Positions 10,917 to 22,653 of a DNA stretch of 64,000 nt are shown here, piece by piece. Location: NCBI GenBank assembly GCA_009733775.1, contig WOGZ01000007.1, positions 1-64,000 on the forward strand, read 5' to 3'. Made by a program: the position numbers and the translations under genes. How positions within the stretch are numbered: the stretch's first letter is position 1; every line of letters begins with the position of its first letter. Under the pieces are notes generated by a model, which was not told where the DNA came from, made no database searches, and was given only the letters and a program-made list of their open reading frames with translations. The stretch is from Alectoria sarmentosa. Lineage: Eukaryota > Ascomycota > Lecanoromycetes > Lecanorales > Parmeliaceae.

Positions 10917-12240
10917 GTGTTCGCGAATGTTTTTTAATATTACAAAAACAATTTGCGATTTTATTACGACGAACTTAATCGATCTCAAATTACAATCGAA
11001 AATTCTTTAAAATTACGACGGCGTTTTAAGAATGAAAATGAAAAAGAATATTAAAAATGTATTCGTCAATGAAAAGCGAGTTTTTTACACGACTCTGATA
11101 TTTAATTATTTGAAAATAATATAATAATAAAATATTACGTTAAACATCAGCTTTCGAAATATTGCGATAAAATAATTTAATTATAAATTATATATAAACG
11201 TGATATTTTATAAAAAGATGATGATTTAAATTATGAAATAATTCGAAGCAAAAAAGATTAAGAGGCTGATATTGAAAACATCGTCACACAATTTAAAATC
11301 GATAATTAAATTAAAACATTTAAACACTCTGCTCAATTGTTTAATTTAAATTTATAAAAGATTGTTTAAAATCTTTTAAATAAACGTGTATATTAATAAG
11401 ATTAAAAGAATTAATACGAACTTCGTATCGTGATTCAAAAAAAATGAAATCGCATTATTCTTTAAAAAATTCAGGTTAAGATTGCGAAAATGTTATAATA
11501 ATATCGAATGTTACGCGAGAGCAATTATATTAAATTTATCAAGTTCAAATTATGATAAATATGTATATATTTGAATAATAAAAATGTATATCAGCAGTAA
11601 TCGAGCTAAATTTCGAAAAACGATAACTTTTAACATTTTCGTGATATATAACTTTATATTTACATATTTTAACGATTTAAGCGTAAAACTTAATATCGTA
11701 ATTATATCGTAACATTATCGTAATAAATATATAACGATCTCAAGCAAAAGAGCTACCTATAAACAGTGACAAAACATAAACGTTATTATTTATAATCGTT
11801 TTTTATAAACAATATCTTTTATCGATAATACGAAAGCATAATTAATAAGTTGTAATTTTCATTTAATGTCGAAGTAACGTCGAAATCGAAGGTGATTCTA
11901 ATTAAATAAAAATGAAAACTGCTTTGATCTCTATTATGTTATCTTTTACTCTCACATTAATCATTCACATATTCAACGCAAGATATCGCGAATGTTATTC
12001 CTATAAGAAAATTATTTAAATCGTTCATTTTTGCTATTAAATTCTTAAAAACATTAATGTTTTTCGATATATAAAACTTTCGAGCATAAATTTAACATGT
12101 TTAACAACTTTAAAAATAAATATATATTTTTATAAATAAGCGTATATATTATTAAAACGAATATGCGAAAAATCGTTCAATTATCGTTATTTAATTATAA
12201 TCGATTATAATATATAATTTAACACACATTCAGCAATAAT
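10917..12240. other. AT-rich sequence without recognisable gene
   Basis: This stretch flanks the gypsy 3' LTR and continues to the compositional boundary. There is no long frame, repeat partner or domain that I can identify; it is probably more decayed repeat sequence. Confidence 0.6.
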
Positions 12241-13398
12241 AGGTTACATTATCAAGTAACCGTTTATTAGTGGTTATTATTTGGAATACCAGCTAGATAC
12301 AGTTGTCGCAAACCATAGCCCTCCGCTAAGGTAGTTAAGCCTAGCCTAGCCTAGCCCACTGCGCTGTCTAGCCGGGAATGAAGACAAAGGAAGGGCTTCG
12401 GAGAAACGTTGCCACATCAAGGTTTCAATAGTATGTAGACTTAATCCGCGCGCGATTGGCTAGATTGATGGGGGGGGAACAGGAACAGAGCGTTTGGTAT
12501 TGGTTCATCCTATTGCAGCCATTCATTTCGGCGCCGACTGGATCGCGAGGGCGACCTTGCCGCCATGAGATTATGGCGAACGCTCGGGTGGAAGGCCCGG
12601 CCGTTTTTTTGTTTTTTTTTTTAATTCAATGTAAAATGCGATTTGAATGCTACAGACTTGGGGACCCGCCGCCCCGGGGGGGGGGGGGGGGGGGAGGGTT
12701 TGTGGGATAGGGCAGGGTGGAGTAAAAGACGGGTTGGAGGAAAATACAATTTTTTGGGCGGGGATGTTGAGTTTGGTGTACATACTGGGGGGTGTATGCA
12801 GGCGATTTACCGGCCGGTCACAAAGGAGAGAGAGAGAGAGCTTTGTTGGGAGAGAGAGAGGAGGGAGGGCTGCAAATGGATCGTGCGGGGATATTAATAG
12901 TTACCGCAGTATGTATAGCTGCACCGAAACCGAGTCACTGCGAGTGTGTTTGTGAAAGTTCTTAATGGTCCTCGGTGATCATGTTGAATGAATACCTACC
13001 TAATCGGAACGGAACGGGCCAGAAATGACCACCGTACTCTACATGTTATATATAGCGAACTGTGTATGTATTTCGCCAAGAAAGCCACATCCACATCGTC
13101 CTCCGATGTTGCTGCGTAGACGCGTTGACCAACTACCCAAATGAAGCAGTGATGAATGGGATGTCTCCATATATGTAGATACCCAAAAACAACTTCTGTA
13201 TCATCAAAGAAGAAACAACTGCCAAAGCAGCGGAAGCGAAGGTTCAAAGTTGTGTCAGGCACTGAAGTTCCCCACCATGTGTATATGAAAAGGACGGAAG
13301 CCCAAACCAATATCCAATCAACGATGTTATCACCCATGTGTACGTAGCCCCCTTTTGCTTTTCTAACCCAAGACGGAACATGGCCATAGTTGCGCGGT
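12241..13398. other. Boundary region, no gene recognised
   Basis: Base composition becomes normal here. It contains a short CCTAG tandem run (12,341-12,357), a long G homopolymer (about 12,676-12,694), GA-rich microsatellites (about 12,825-12,870) and frames of up to 156 codons that show no domain and overlap one another. The sequence just before 13,399 is probably the 3' end of the tentative gene that follows on the - strand. Confidence 0.6.
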
Positions 13399-14295
13399 CT
13401 ACTGGTGGTCTTCTTCATGGTCGGGTAGGATGAAAGTGGAGTCCCAGCTGTGAGGGGGTTCTTCATCGTCTTCGCTTGCAGTCTGTGCTACGCTTTGGAA
13501 GTCGGGAACACTTGGATGCGGAGCCGGTGCGCGACCGACGGGACGTTTTGATGGCTTTGAAAAATATTAGCATTCGTCTGTTTTTTTTTTGAACAACAAG
13601 GGTGAGAGTGAGTTTGAATAAACGAAGGACTTGGCTGTGCTTACTCTGCATAGGCTGCATTGGTGGCCCGCTATGTAAAGCTTCTCTTTACAATCATGTT
13701 TCAGCTTATTGACGAAGTCGGAATCAAGATCGGCCAGGTAAAGATCACCGCCAGGATTGGAAGACTGGTATGCTGATCTGCGACCCTTATGCTTTGACGT
13801 TTCAGCAAGAAGCCGCGCAAGGAAGGATGTTCGGAACAAAAGATAGACGGGCTCTTACTATGCACTCGCTGCATCTGTCTCCCTGTTTGACAACCATTTC
13901 TTTGCTGACGCAGATTCCACCATAGATCAAGTCGTTTTTGCAAAGATATGGTCCGTCGAAAGAACGAGGACCAAATGGCAAGGTTGAGTTTTGGAAATAG
14001 AGGCTTCGGGCCACAAGACTATCCATGATATTGAGTTTCTACCAGCGTGAGGCATTCAGCGTGAGCGATGAGTTTGGTTTGAAGATAGATCAGGCTGAGA
14101 CATAATCACCATGTCATATACACAGACAACTCCTTGCAACCCACTTTCGACGTCGAGTCGGTCGATCTCATGATCACCCTTGACTGGAAGATTGGCAAAT
14201 ATCTCCGATTGCGTCACATACATGTGGGTCACAGCGAACGAGATTGTCTTGCAATGCTTTAAATGTTGGAGATGCTGCAAATATAAATCTTCCAA
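13399..14295 (-). CDS. Hypothetical protein, four exons (tentative)
   Basis: Function not recognised. On the - strand four open segments join through three phase-0 introns with GT..AG ends: exons 14122-14295, 13859-14038, 13645-13791 and 13399-13554, giving 218 residues. The second and third exons look most protein-like and contain two CxxC pairs ('CSEC' before and 'CSLC' after the second intron), which could bind metal or form disulfides. The C-terminus is acidic ('EDDEEPP' and 'DHEEDHQ'). There is no clear signal peptide, and the first exon is the least certain: another frame over 14,174-14,365 reads equally well ('RCDPHVCDAIGDICQ'). The gene lies about 1.1 kb inside the boundary of the AT-rich block. 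Confidence 0.4.
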
Positions 14296-17127
14296 GAGGC
14301 AATTCCGAAGATAGAGACTGCAAGACAGGGCAAAAACACTCTCTCGAAGAACTGAAGGGACCCATGACTTGGGTTAAAGCCCTTTAAAAGATTCAGACGA
14401 GAAAACCTGAACAATAACGAAAAGGATTCCATTTTGGGGCTGAGGAGCTCCACCATTAAATTTCACAGCATGGTACTGATGATGCGTGCTATCTGTTTAA
14501 TTCCGAGGAGTGCGTGTAATTGGACAGTAGAGACCTGACGGGCGATCCGACAGGAGTAGTCCCATGCCGATGACTCATGTCATGCCGTTCAATTTCGAGA
14601 ACTGAGTTGCAATTGGATTGATGAGACGTGATAGACGGTCAGATTGGAGTATTCCCGTTCCCTTCTCAACCGATACGAACAGTCGATCCTGTGGGAAGCT
14701 TGGAAATGAGGAAAGTGTCAAATTCCTCCCGGAAGACCGCGGGTTACTTCCATCCACGGTAGGCTTTACTCTATACCATGTTGGTAGAAGTGAATCCTCT
14801 TTGTAGAAGGCTGCATGCAATCGTACTCCACCGTGCCGTAGAGCTGAGTGCGCGGCCGTGGGTGGTAAGCGTTCGAAGCCTGATTCTAGAGGCCTCTGAA
14901 TGATTAGCAACAAATCAGGTTTCTCCAAAGGCATTTAGCACGCTCAGGCAAAGACCCAGTGGATCCTGTAGCCGCCCATGAGAATAGTTGGCCCGGGCCG
15001 CCAATTCCGTGGTGAGCCAAGGCCATAGAAACGCTTCCGCATCATCTTGAGGATTAGGCTGAGCTTCAGCCCGTTGTGACGGTGAGGAGTTTGATGACAT
15101 CGACTGGTTGCCTACGAGAAGAAAATGCTGGATTACCGAGTCTCAAAGAGATTGCTGGCTTAGCAATGGCGCTGGTATGCAGCCCTACAAGGATGTCAAC
15201 GTGCATCTGCGCTGTAACCTAGGATGTGACTGTGGAAGCTGATGTGAACTATTGGATAGAAAATCAAGAGAGAAAGAAGACGACTCCTTCGATAAATGAA
15301 TTCCATGAACACCGCATGAACGCTCCACGAGCACTGCATAAACAAGCTGTCACGTTACCACCATTGGGCCGAGCTGTAGACAAGAATGATGATATGCAGA
15401 TTCCCAAGATCGACTAGTGAAAAGGATTAGCGATTCCGCGTGAAGCAAGCGGCGTTTCAGCGTCCGGAACGCGACAATTTCTCAGCCACAATAACCCAGC
15501 ACGCAGGCAGCGAGGAGAAAAGACACAGAGGGCGTCGATGCAACTCAGAATACCAGGTGCATATAGAAATTTCGCTCCCTTCGGTTTGAGACAGCTGCTC
15601 ATTCAATGTTACAGTCGCAGAATAACGCGCGACAGACCTCGGCATTGACCTTCAAGCCTAAGGCACTCTACAAGGCCGTGAACTCCCTACTTGATAAAAT
15701 CTGCTCATCTCACACGTCTGACATCAAATTGCAAAACAGCAAGCTGTAAACCACATTAATTCCAAATCCACGAGAGGGAAGGTATTGCCGAATGAGCGAT
15801 CAACTTCGCGCTCTTCCCGAAAAGGAAGGTGCTTCTCAAGGCCAACTTTCCAGCTCACGGTACTGGTAGGCTATTCTTGCTGTACCTGCATCCTGTTCGA
15901 GGCTTGATCAGCGCCAATCTTAGCCGTCGATCTGTCGAAAGACTGGTGGAGTAGGATTTGAAGAAAGTATTGTTGTCACGCTTGGAAGACCAAACCAACC
16001 CATTGGTCTGTGCGGTCTGAGTTGACAGAAAGAAATTCTTCAAGTCGGGCAAAGCACATGTGAGCAGCGCCATGTGCCCCTCCTTCAATCTATTCGAGAA
16101 GATCACGGAAAGTCATATGAGCTCGAGAGACAAGGTACATGCTCATTGAAAGTGGGGTACAGCGTACCTGACGGCGGGGAATTGACGCCAGGCTGTGATA
16201 TGGAAGCATTAGACCAGGTTTTAAGGCTTCTAGAAGAGGCTTTCGATGATCCGACGTCCAAGTTGCAAGGATTTCTTCATTTCGAGAGTGGCCCACATAA
16301 AGGTCGGTGTCTGCAGATCGACGATGTTGGACATACACAAAAAAATGATAGTGGTGTGGGGAGTCAAAGTGTGTCGACCGCCACCCTCTTCACCGTAGAT
16401 GGAAAGGCAAATAAATTCCAGTCTGATCACTTTCATCCGAAAGGGTACGGATCAAGGCTCATCTAAGGTTAAAGGTGCGGTCCGTGAGTAAGTAAGGTAG
16501 ACGGACCATTTGTTGTTGGTGGTGAGTCTGTCCGCGCTGTCAGGCGTAGCCATCAGGTGCTCCAATGCTAAAAGAAGTATCAGATGCTAGCAGAAGACGC
16601 TTGTTCAAGGAACGGTTCACACGATCATCAATGAAGTCCGAAGCTATCAGGGATGCTCAGTCGAGAATCGACGGGATTGCCATGAATCAGTCAAGGGAAG
16701 GGTGCCTGTTCCGCCAGATCTGGGTTGGAAAAGCATCGTTGTAGATGGGGGCTGAGACTCTTTGAGACTATTCATAGGACCGCCGAAGCCGAGGAACGGT
16801 GTCCTGATTCAGATCGGAAGTTGATCTGCGAGGTACGGAGACGGTCTGAGCAGATTTACCAGTCTTAGGAAAATGAAGGCGACGAGGATAATAATTTGTG
16901 CAATCAAAATGACGGAGGGAGGGGAATGAATTGCAACTGGAGAGTGGGGGTTCGTGCCGAGGAAGGAAGGGGCAGCCCCCGGCGCTACCGTCTCCGGGGC
17001 CCTGGGGCAGTCTTGGGGGGCAGTCTCCCGGGGCAAGGTTGATCCAGGCAGTATGCCTTGCCCTATCGTTTATCGACTTTGATCGGAAGTTACGATATGA
17101 TTTTGCCACCGATTCTATTATTATCAT
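14296..17127. other. Mosaic of short frames, probably decayed coding DNA
   Basis: No gene can be assembled with confidence. Protein-like segments on the - strand occur at 14915-15100 (61 codons, ending in an Asn-Ala-Phe-Gly block), 15,414-15,645 and 15,855-16,436, each broken by stops or frame changes within 60-80 codons. They may be exons of one or more degraded genes. The + strand frame at 16074-16466 overlaps these and is probably antisense noise. Confidence 0.35.
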
Positions 17128-18482
17128 TCAGTAGGGAGAATGTCCTCTATCTTGCCGCGGTTCATGTTCGCAAGCATGGACGTGTTGGAGGCAAGTGAGA
17201 CAGAGAGGCGGAGAATAGTATCCAGTTGAACAAATTTCGCCTCTGGTACATAGCTACCTCCGTCTCGCTTGGAGGAATCTATTATTTATTATTTATTATT
17301 TGTTATTTGATACAGTTGATAAGGCGCAATTGAAGCCTCAACCTGCCCCGTTTAACCTTTCCCCGCAAGACAGAAGAGCAGAGATACGGTCGTTGGTAGA
17401 CTGGTACCCTTCTCTCTCCCGTCATTTCCAATCATCAAATCATAAGAGTTGAATCATTCCAACCGGTGGAACTAGAAGGCCGAACTAATTGTTCCATGCA
17501 GCTTCTACTCTACCGTCTACCGCCGTGCTGAACTAGCCATTTTATTCTTAGCCATTTCTTAATCGTTCTGATTGTACACTAATTGCATAGCTATTGTCTT
17601 GAAGATTCTGATTAGCCATTGACATTGTTTCCTTTGTCGCAACAGCAACAATGATGATAATAATATCAGCAAATAATAGAGCATGGATCCAGGATACACT
17701 TGTTTCGTGCCGATCATCCCCCCTATTCTTGTTAGCTGGCCCGCAAATCTCGGTCGGCGCCGTCCAACTCGGAAAGAGAAGCCCTCTCTCGTCTGATTCG
17801 CTGGCCTTGAAGCACACTCACATCATTGCTCATGCACCACCTAATAATCCCAATCCTCCATCAGCCGGTAAACATTCACCTTATCTGCATGACCTCCATA
17901 CGCTAATCATCCCTCAGCCAATTGACAGCATCTTTCCCCCCAACCTCCCCCCCCTCCTTGGCTCGCCGCCCGTTCAGCATCTGGGACAATCGTTATCGGC
18001 TTGCGCCTTTGCGGTTGCTTCCATATTCCCCCATCCTGACGACCCTGAGTCTAATGGGTGCAAGGAAGCAAGACTCCCAGGGAGCACGACATCAAAATGG
18101 CCACACAGCCATGCAGCGGCCGCTGCTCCAAGGCGATTCGCTACGTCTTGCACATCCCAGTCTTCGACCAACGGCCCTGCATCTAAAAGGATGCCACTAC
18201 ACCTCAACCATCCAACCCCTCTCGTCATTGTATTAAAGAGCTTGCGGTACCTCGATACTCACCCTCACGTTACTTCGACCGTCACGAGCTCTCCTGGCAA
18301 CCTACCATACCTTCTATAACCCAATGGCTTCCCATACAAGCTCGCGTTGTTGATACCCTCAAGCTCTTCATTGCAGAGCGCCTGCACCCTCCTGTATACA
18401 TACCAACGCTGCTTGCCTGTCTCCATTACAAGCTACAATACCCCTCTCCAGTCAACCAAATCGACGTCAGGCCTACTCGATC
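17128..18482 (+). promoter_or_regulatory. Long upstream region and leader of the Zn2Cys6 gene
   Basis: About 1.35 kb without a convincing gene precedes the transcription factor. The last 600 bases are C-rich and T-rich, as in long fungal 5' leaders. A frame of about 220 codons (17,651-18,319) has no domain and is dominated by Pro, Ser and His, so I read it as leader with upstream ATGs rather than a gene. An ATTATTT microsatellite lies at 17,281-17,308. Confidence 0.4.
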
Positions 18483-21101
18483 ATGTCAGCTACCAAGAAA
18501 GAGGCCGAGGCGGTCAAAATCGAGCCTCAACAAGCGGCCCAACCAGCGGGGTCTCCCCGTAAGCGCCGCAGAAGAGCCCCGACCACTGGAGCTGCAGATG
18601 ACTGCTTCGCCTGCCAAGAGCGCCAAACCAAGTGTGACAGACGAAGACCATACTGTACACCATGCCTCGACCAGGGCAAAGATTGCTCAGGCTACAAAAC
18701 GCAATTGACGTGGGGCGTTGGGGTTGCCAGCAGAGGGAAACTACGAGGCCTCTCCTTGCCCATTCCGAAGTCAAAAAGAGTCGCGCAGAGCATGGACGAG
18801 GAGGATGACAAAAAGACCAATGGTCCAAAGAAACTGGCGAAGCTTGGCCCTATACGCAGAGCAACCGATTCCCTAAATAACGCTCAGTTGCGCAGTCCTA
18901 CAAGTGCTCCGACAACCGGCAGTACTGTCACGTCTACCACATACAACTTTGTCAACATGGATCCCAATTCGTCGGCGTCTACCACGTCACCGTCGCCCAT
19001 GTTGCCTCCCCCAAGCTTCGAATGGCGTGCCCCGTCCTCCCTCTTCCAGGGCCGTGATTCACAGCAAGTTCGCAAAAGACCCAGGAGACACACCTTGCAG
19101 CCACTCTCGGTGCCGACAATGCATCCGACAAGAGACTATGGAGTCATGCCAATGACCGCCAGCGTCATTGGTGGGTATGGCCACCATGACTTTGGACTGT
19201 CTTCACAGATTTCCCCCATGGTACCAAGCTTCACTGGCTATGGCATCGTATCGCCAACCTACAAAGACTTCACTTCATCATCAATGGTACCAAGTTCCTG
19301 TGAAGGCAGCTTTTTCACGAGTCATGAGACCCTCGGGTGGCCGCGTGATAACTTGAGCTCGAGTCTTGGCCCCAATCACAGCAACCAAGATTACCGGCAG
19401 CAGGACACTTTTTATGCAGACTTGATGGCGACCGCCAATCCTACGGACAGCATGCTACCCACTCAGCAGACCTTCCCGCCACATGACCTCAGCGTCACTA
19501 GCGCCTCCGACAGCACTTCGCTTGCAGCGAGCAGCAAGTACCCGGTCTACGCAAGCCATTCCTCAGCGTTGGTCGCCGACGATGTTGGAGATCATCCGTC
19601 CTCGGTTGTCCCAAGGTTACTTCCATCGCTAGCCATTGGGAACACACCGAAGCTACAATACTTGATCGACTACTATGACAAAGTCATCTCCCCAGTGATT
19701 GTTGCCTTCGACGGGCCAACCAACCCTTACCGCTCGCATATCTTGAGCCTCGCTGTCGAGAGCGAGACTCTACAGCATGCAATTGCCGCTCTATCTGCCA
19801 GCAATCTCCGGATGAGGAGAGGACACAATCCTCTGTCGACCAACAGAAGTAGCCAAAGTATATCGCCATCATCGCACGATCACTCCGTCAGGAAATCCTC
19901 CATCGCTCACAGCTTGATGGACGTTGGCATAGATCGTCTGCCGGAGACTTCTGCAAGCGAGCCATCGCATGACGAGCTCTACCACAAAGGCGCTTCCATT
20001 AAAGCTCTGAACGAACAGCTCGCCGATCCTCTCCGTCGCAAGGATGACTCCATCTTGGCCACCCTCCTCATCTTATGCCTCTACCATATCTGCGACACTG
20101 GCGTCGCAAAGTTCAAGACGCAATTCGCAGGGGTAAAGAAGATACTTGCCCTTCGAGGGGGCACCAAGGGAGACAACTCCAAAGCGACCAATTGGCTCAC
20201 CATCATGTTCACATGGTTTGATGCTATGACAGCTAGCGTCAACGATCGAGAAAGTCAACTCGACGGGGATGATTTGGATGTGAGCACGATGAACGGCGAT
20301 GAGTGGGCTCTGGAGAACCTTGCTGGTTGTGATGGCAGGCTTTTCAAGCTCATCGCCAAGCTCGGTCGACTCAACCTTCTCAGTCAAAACAAGCCTGTCG
20401 CTGGTGGCTCTACTAGGAGCTCGCCAAACGCAAAGGTGCAGCAGCTTCCAAGTCCAGTCGCGAAGAACCAAGACTACTACAGCATGAACTACAATCGCTT
20501 CGATGGCAACGGCTGGTCAGTGATGGTCGAAGAGGAACCAGCAGAGGCCGATACCAGAGCGCAATTCTGGAAAGAGTGGTCTGAAATTCGGGAGAAGCTT
20601 CAAAATTGGCAACTCGATGGCCCAATGACACCACCACCAGAAGGTGATCGACGAGACATTTACCACATCTCAGAGTCCTTCCGTTACTCAGCCCTTCTCT
20701 ACACCGAGCGCCTAGCATACCCACACCTCCCGTCTGCGCATCCCAACTTCCAGAATCTGGTGACGGAGGCGCTGTTCCACATCTCAAACGTACAGTCAGA
20801 TGTCTTTCTCCTTTGGCCACTCTTCATCACTGGCACCGAATGCGTCAGTGAGCAGGGTCGCTACCTGATCCGCGAGCGGTGTCTAGATATACAAAAGGAT
20901 TCGGGTTTCTTCAACAACATCTCCGGGCTAGAGCTCCTGGAAAAGATATGGCGTGACGATGAAACGAATGATGAGCAACCCCCGAGGTTGACGGCCAGTG
21001 GTTTGCCTATAGTGTCCAATGAGTTTTCTACCATGGGAGGGCATGGGTTCAAATGGCGAAAGGCTATGGAACGGGTGGACGGGGAGTATATAGTGGTCTG
21101 A
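18483..21101 (+). CDS. Zn2Cys6 transcription factor
   Basis: This encodes an 872-residue, intronless, fungal-type DNA-binding regulator, presumably nuclear. Cys41, 44, 51, 58, 61 and 68 form the CX2CX6CX6CX2CX6C zinc cluster. It is preceded by a basic run (KRRRR, about 27-31) and followed by a 'GVGVASRGKLRG' block (about 78-89) and a basic segment. A Ser/Thr/Pro-rich linker follows. From about residue 380 the sequence ('LQYLIDYYDKVISP', 'NPYRSHILSLA', 'ALSASNLRMRR') matches the style of the Fungal_trans_2 regulatory region, which typically extends to the C-terminus. The start ATG follows a long C/T-rich leader. The target genes cannot be inferred. No biosynthetic cluster is visible nearby. 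Confidence 0.9.
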   Translation: MSATKKEAEAVKIEPQQAAQPAGSPRKRRRRAPTTGAADDCFACQERQTKCDRRRPYCTPCLDQGKDCSGYKTQLTWGVGVASRGKLRGLSLPIPKSKRVAQSMDEEDDKKTNGPKKLAKLGPIRRATDSLNNAQLRSPTSAPTTGSTVTSTTYNFVNMDPNSSASTTSPSPMLPPPSFEWRAPSSLFQGRDSQQVRKRPRRHTLQPLSVPTMHPTRDYGVMPMTASVIGGYGHHDFGLSSQISPMVPSFTGYGIVSPTYKDFTSSSMVPSSCEGSFFTSHETLGWPRDNLSSSLGPNHSNQDYRQQDTFYADLMATANPTDSMLPTQQTFPPHDLSVTSASDSTSLAASSKYPVYASHSSALVADDVGDHPSSVVPRLLPSLAIGNTPKLQYLIDYYDKVISPVIVAFDGPTNPYRSHILSLAVESETLQHAIAALSASNLRMRRGHNPLSTNRSSQSISPSSHDHSVRKSSIAHSLMDVGIDRLPETSASEPSHDELYHKGASIKALNEQLADPLRRKDDSILATLLILCLYHICDTGVAKFKTQFAGVKKILALRGGTKGDNSKATNWLTIMFTWFDAMTASVNDRESQLDGDDLDVSTMNGDEWALENLAGCDGRLFKLIAKLGRLNLLSQNKPVAGGSTRSSPNAKVQQLPSPVAKNQDYYSMNYNRFDGNGWSVMVEEEPAEADTRAQFWKEWSEIREKLQNWQLDGPMTPPPEGDRRDIYHISESFRYSALLYTERLAYPHLPSAHPNFQNLVTEALFHISNVQSDVFLLWPLFITGTECVSEQGRYLIRERCLDIQKDSGFFNNISGLELLEKIWRDDETNDEQPPRLTASGLPIVSNEFSTMGGHGFKWRKAMERVDGEYIVV

Positions 21102-21559
21102 TCTTATGACTTTCGGACTTTCGCATGATGATCTTTTTCTGTTGATACCAGTCACTTAGGGATCTTCATCCATTCATTCTTCCTTTTTTTTCCTAGGCTA
21201 GCAATGGATGTATATACGAGCACAATGGAACGAACGATTTTGGATATATCCCGCTCCATATCAGCCCTTGCCCCGTGACCATGTGTGTTGGGTAAGCTGA
21301 TCACTAAGACTTACGGGTTGAGGGCACGAGCTTCGCTTGTATTTGTTTTGTACGGTTGACTGATGGGGAATCCTCTCCCTCGTCTGCGTTGGAAACGTAT
21401 ATTTTACTCTACTCTACTCAACGAATCTGACTGTCTGGTTAAAGAAGCATGAATCTCCACACACTCACATACTTCTAGAGTAATATCCTCCACAGAGCCT
21501 TCTCTTCGCTCGTACCGTTCGTTTGTTGAAAATGTCTCGTCGGTGAAATCCTCGATTGC
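21102..21559. other. 3' flank of the transcription factor gene
   Basis: No gene is seen. It probably contains the 3' UTR of the upstream gene. Confidence 0.5.
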
Positions 21560-22460
21560 TGCCTTTTTTATGTTTTTTCTTTTTTCTTTTTTCTTTTTCT
21601 TTTTCTTTTTCTTTTCTTTTTTTTTCGAATGATTTGTGAGAGAGAGTCGTTGGTTTTGTTTGAATTTGGGCGATTTGGTTTGGGTTTGGTTTGGTTTGGT
21701 TTTGTTTTGGTTTGGTCGTTTTAAGATGTACTCGGTCTGTCTCTGCTTCTGATGTGATGTGATGTGATGCGGTGTGGTGTGGCGAGGTGAGGTTTGTTTT
21801 GGTTTGGTTTGGTTTGATTTGATTTGATCATGTTGTATTGTGTCGTGTCGTGTCGTGTTGCGTTGTTTGATATGATTTTGCTTTGATTCGATTTTATTCG
21901 TTTGATTGGCCGTTTTGGAGATGTACTCGGTCCGTCTCCTGTTTCCTGTTTTCTGTCTCTGCTTCTGTGTCTGCTTGTGGTGTGGTGTGGTGTGGTGCGG
22001 TGCGGTGTGGTGTGGTGAGAGAGAGAAAGAGGGATGATGTGATATGATATGATATGATAGCAGTGGGACATTATAGTAAAGGTTCGTAATGTGAGAGGAA
22101 CGGTATAGTAAAGGTTTGTGAGAATGAGAGGGATGCTCTAGTGGAGCTTCGTAGTGTGAGAGGGACGATATAGTGAGGGTTTGTGAGAGTGAAGGTTTGT
22201 CGTGGAGCCTGTGAGAGTGAGGGAGGGGGTTTGAGAAACGCGCCGTGAGAGGAAGAGGCAAGGTTCCTGCTTGGGAGTTTGGGGTTTTTGGGGGGGGTTC
22301 CGTGCTGTTGTGTTTCCATTAAGATGTGAGGGGTGCGATCTGGGTTGGGGGGGTTTTTCTTTGCGCTTTGGGGTCGTTGATACAAGGGGGGGTTATGGTG
22401 GGTGTTATGACCTCTTTTTTTGGTATGTCATGACATCTTTTTGGGTATGTATATGAGTAC
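21560..22460. repeat. G/T-rich strand-asymmetric low-complexity island
   Basis: The + strand consists largely of T and G: TTTTCTT runs near 21,575-21,625, then many GGTTT and GATGT repeats, TGGTG runs near 21,970-22,018, and imperfect repeats built on GTGAGAGG and GTTTGTGAGA at 22,080-22,230. A longer unit containing GATGTACTCGGT occurs twice (about 21,725 and 21,917). The 285-codon frame on the other strand is a by-product of this bias. Confidence 0.8.
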
Positions 22461-22653
22461 GTGCGCGCTCTCGCTCTCTCTCTCTTCGGCCAAGTCCCAG
22501 CTCACTTAAACCTGCCTTGACATACGCTTCGCTTCGCTTCTCCACACTCGACCGACCCAAAGAGGCTGCATCTCGTCCGCCCGCGCTCATCCCGTTTCCC
22601 GGTACGTGTACGGGTGAACGACCTGCTGCGACAGGCTTCAAAACTGCTCGAGC

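Larger units (their letters stand above)
1..12240. other. AT-rich, RIP-degenerated compartment
   Basis: This is a continuous block of very AT-rich DNA containing only relics of retrotransposons. Open frames are short and low in complexity. Differences between paired repeat copies inside it are almost all C/T or G/A transitions. Tryptophan positions of recognisable retroelement domains have become TGA or TAA. Many of the remaining cytosines stand in CpG context, which fits a process that preferentially mutates CpA. This is the known signature of repeat-induced point mutation in ascomycetes. Bases 1-479 show no recognisable domain. The block ends abruptly around 12,240-12,270, where normal base composition begins. 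Confidence 0.9.

Noticed and set aside
12456..12955. Several overlapping frames around the poly-G tract
   Set aside because: They consist of Gly or Pro homopolymers from the G run and have no domain or splice context.
12996..13466. 156-codon - strand frame
   Set aside because: It overlaps the better-supported terminal exon (13399-13554) in another frame and shows no domain.
17651..18319. 222-codon + strand frame before the Zn2Cys6 gene
   Set aside because: Pro/Ser/His-rich, no domain, and located in the C-rich leader of the downstream gene.
21404..22261. 285-codon - strand frame with His/Thr/Lys repeats
   Set aside because: It is produced by G/T-rich simple repeats on the other strand.
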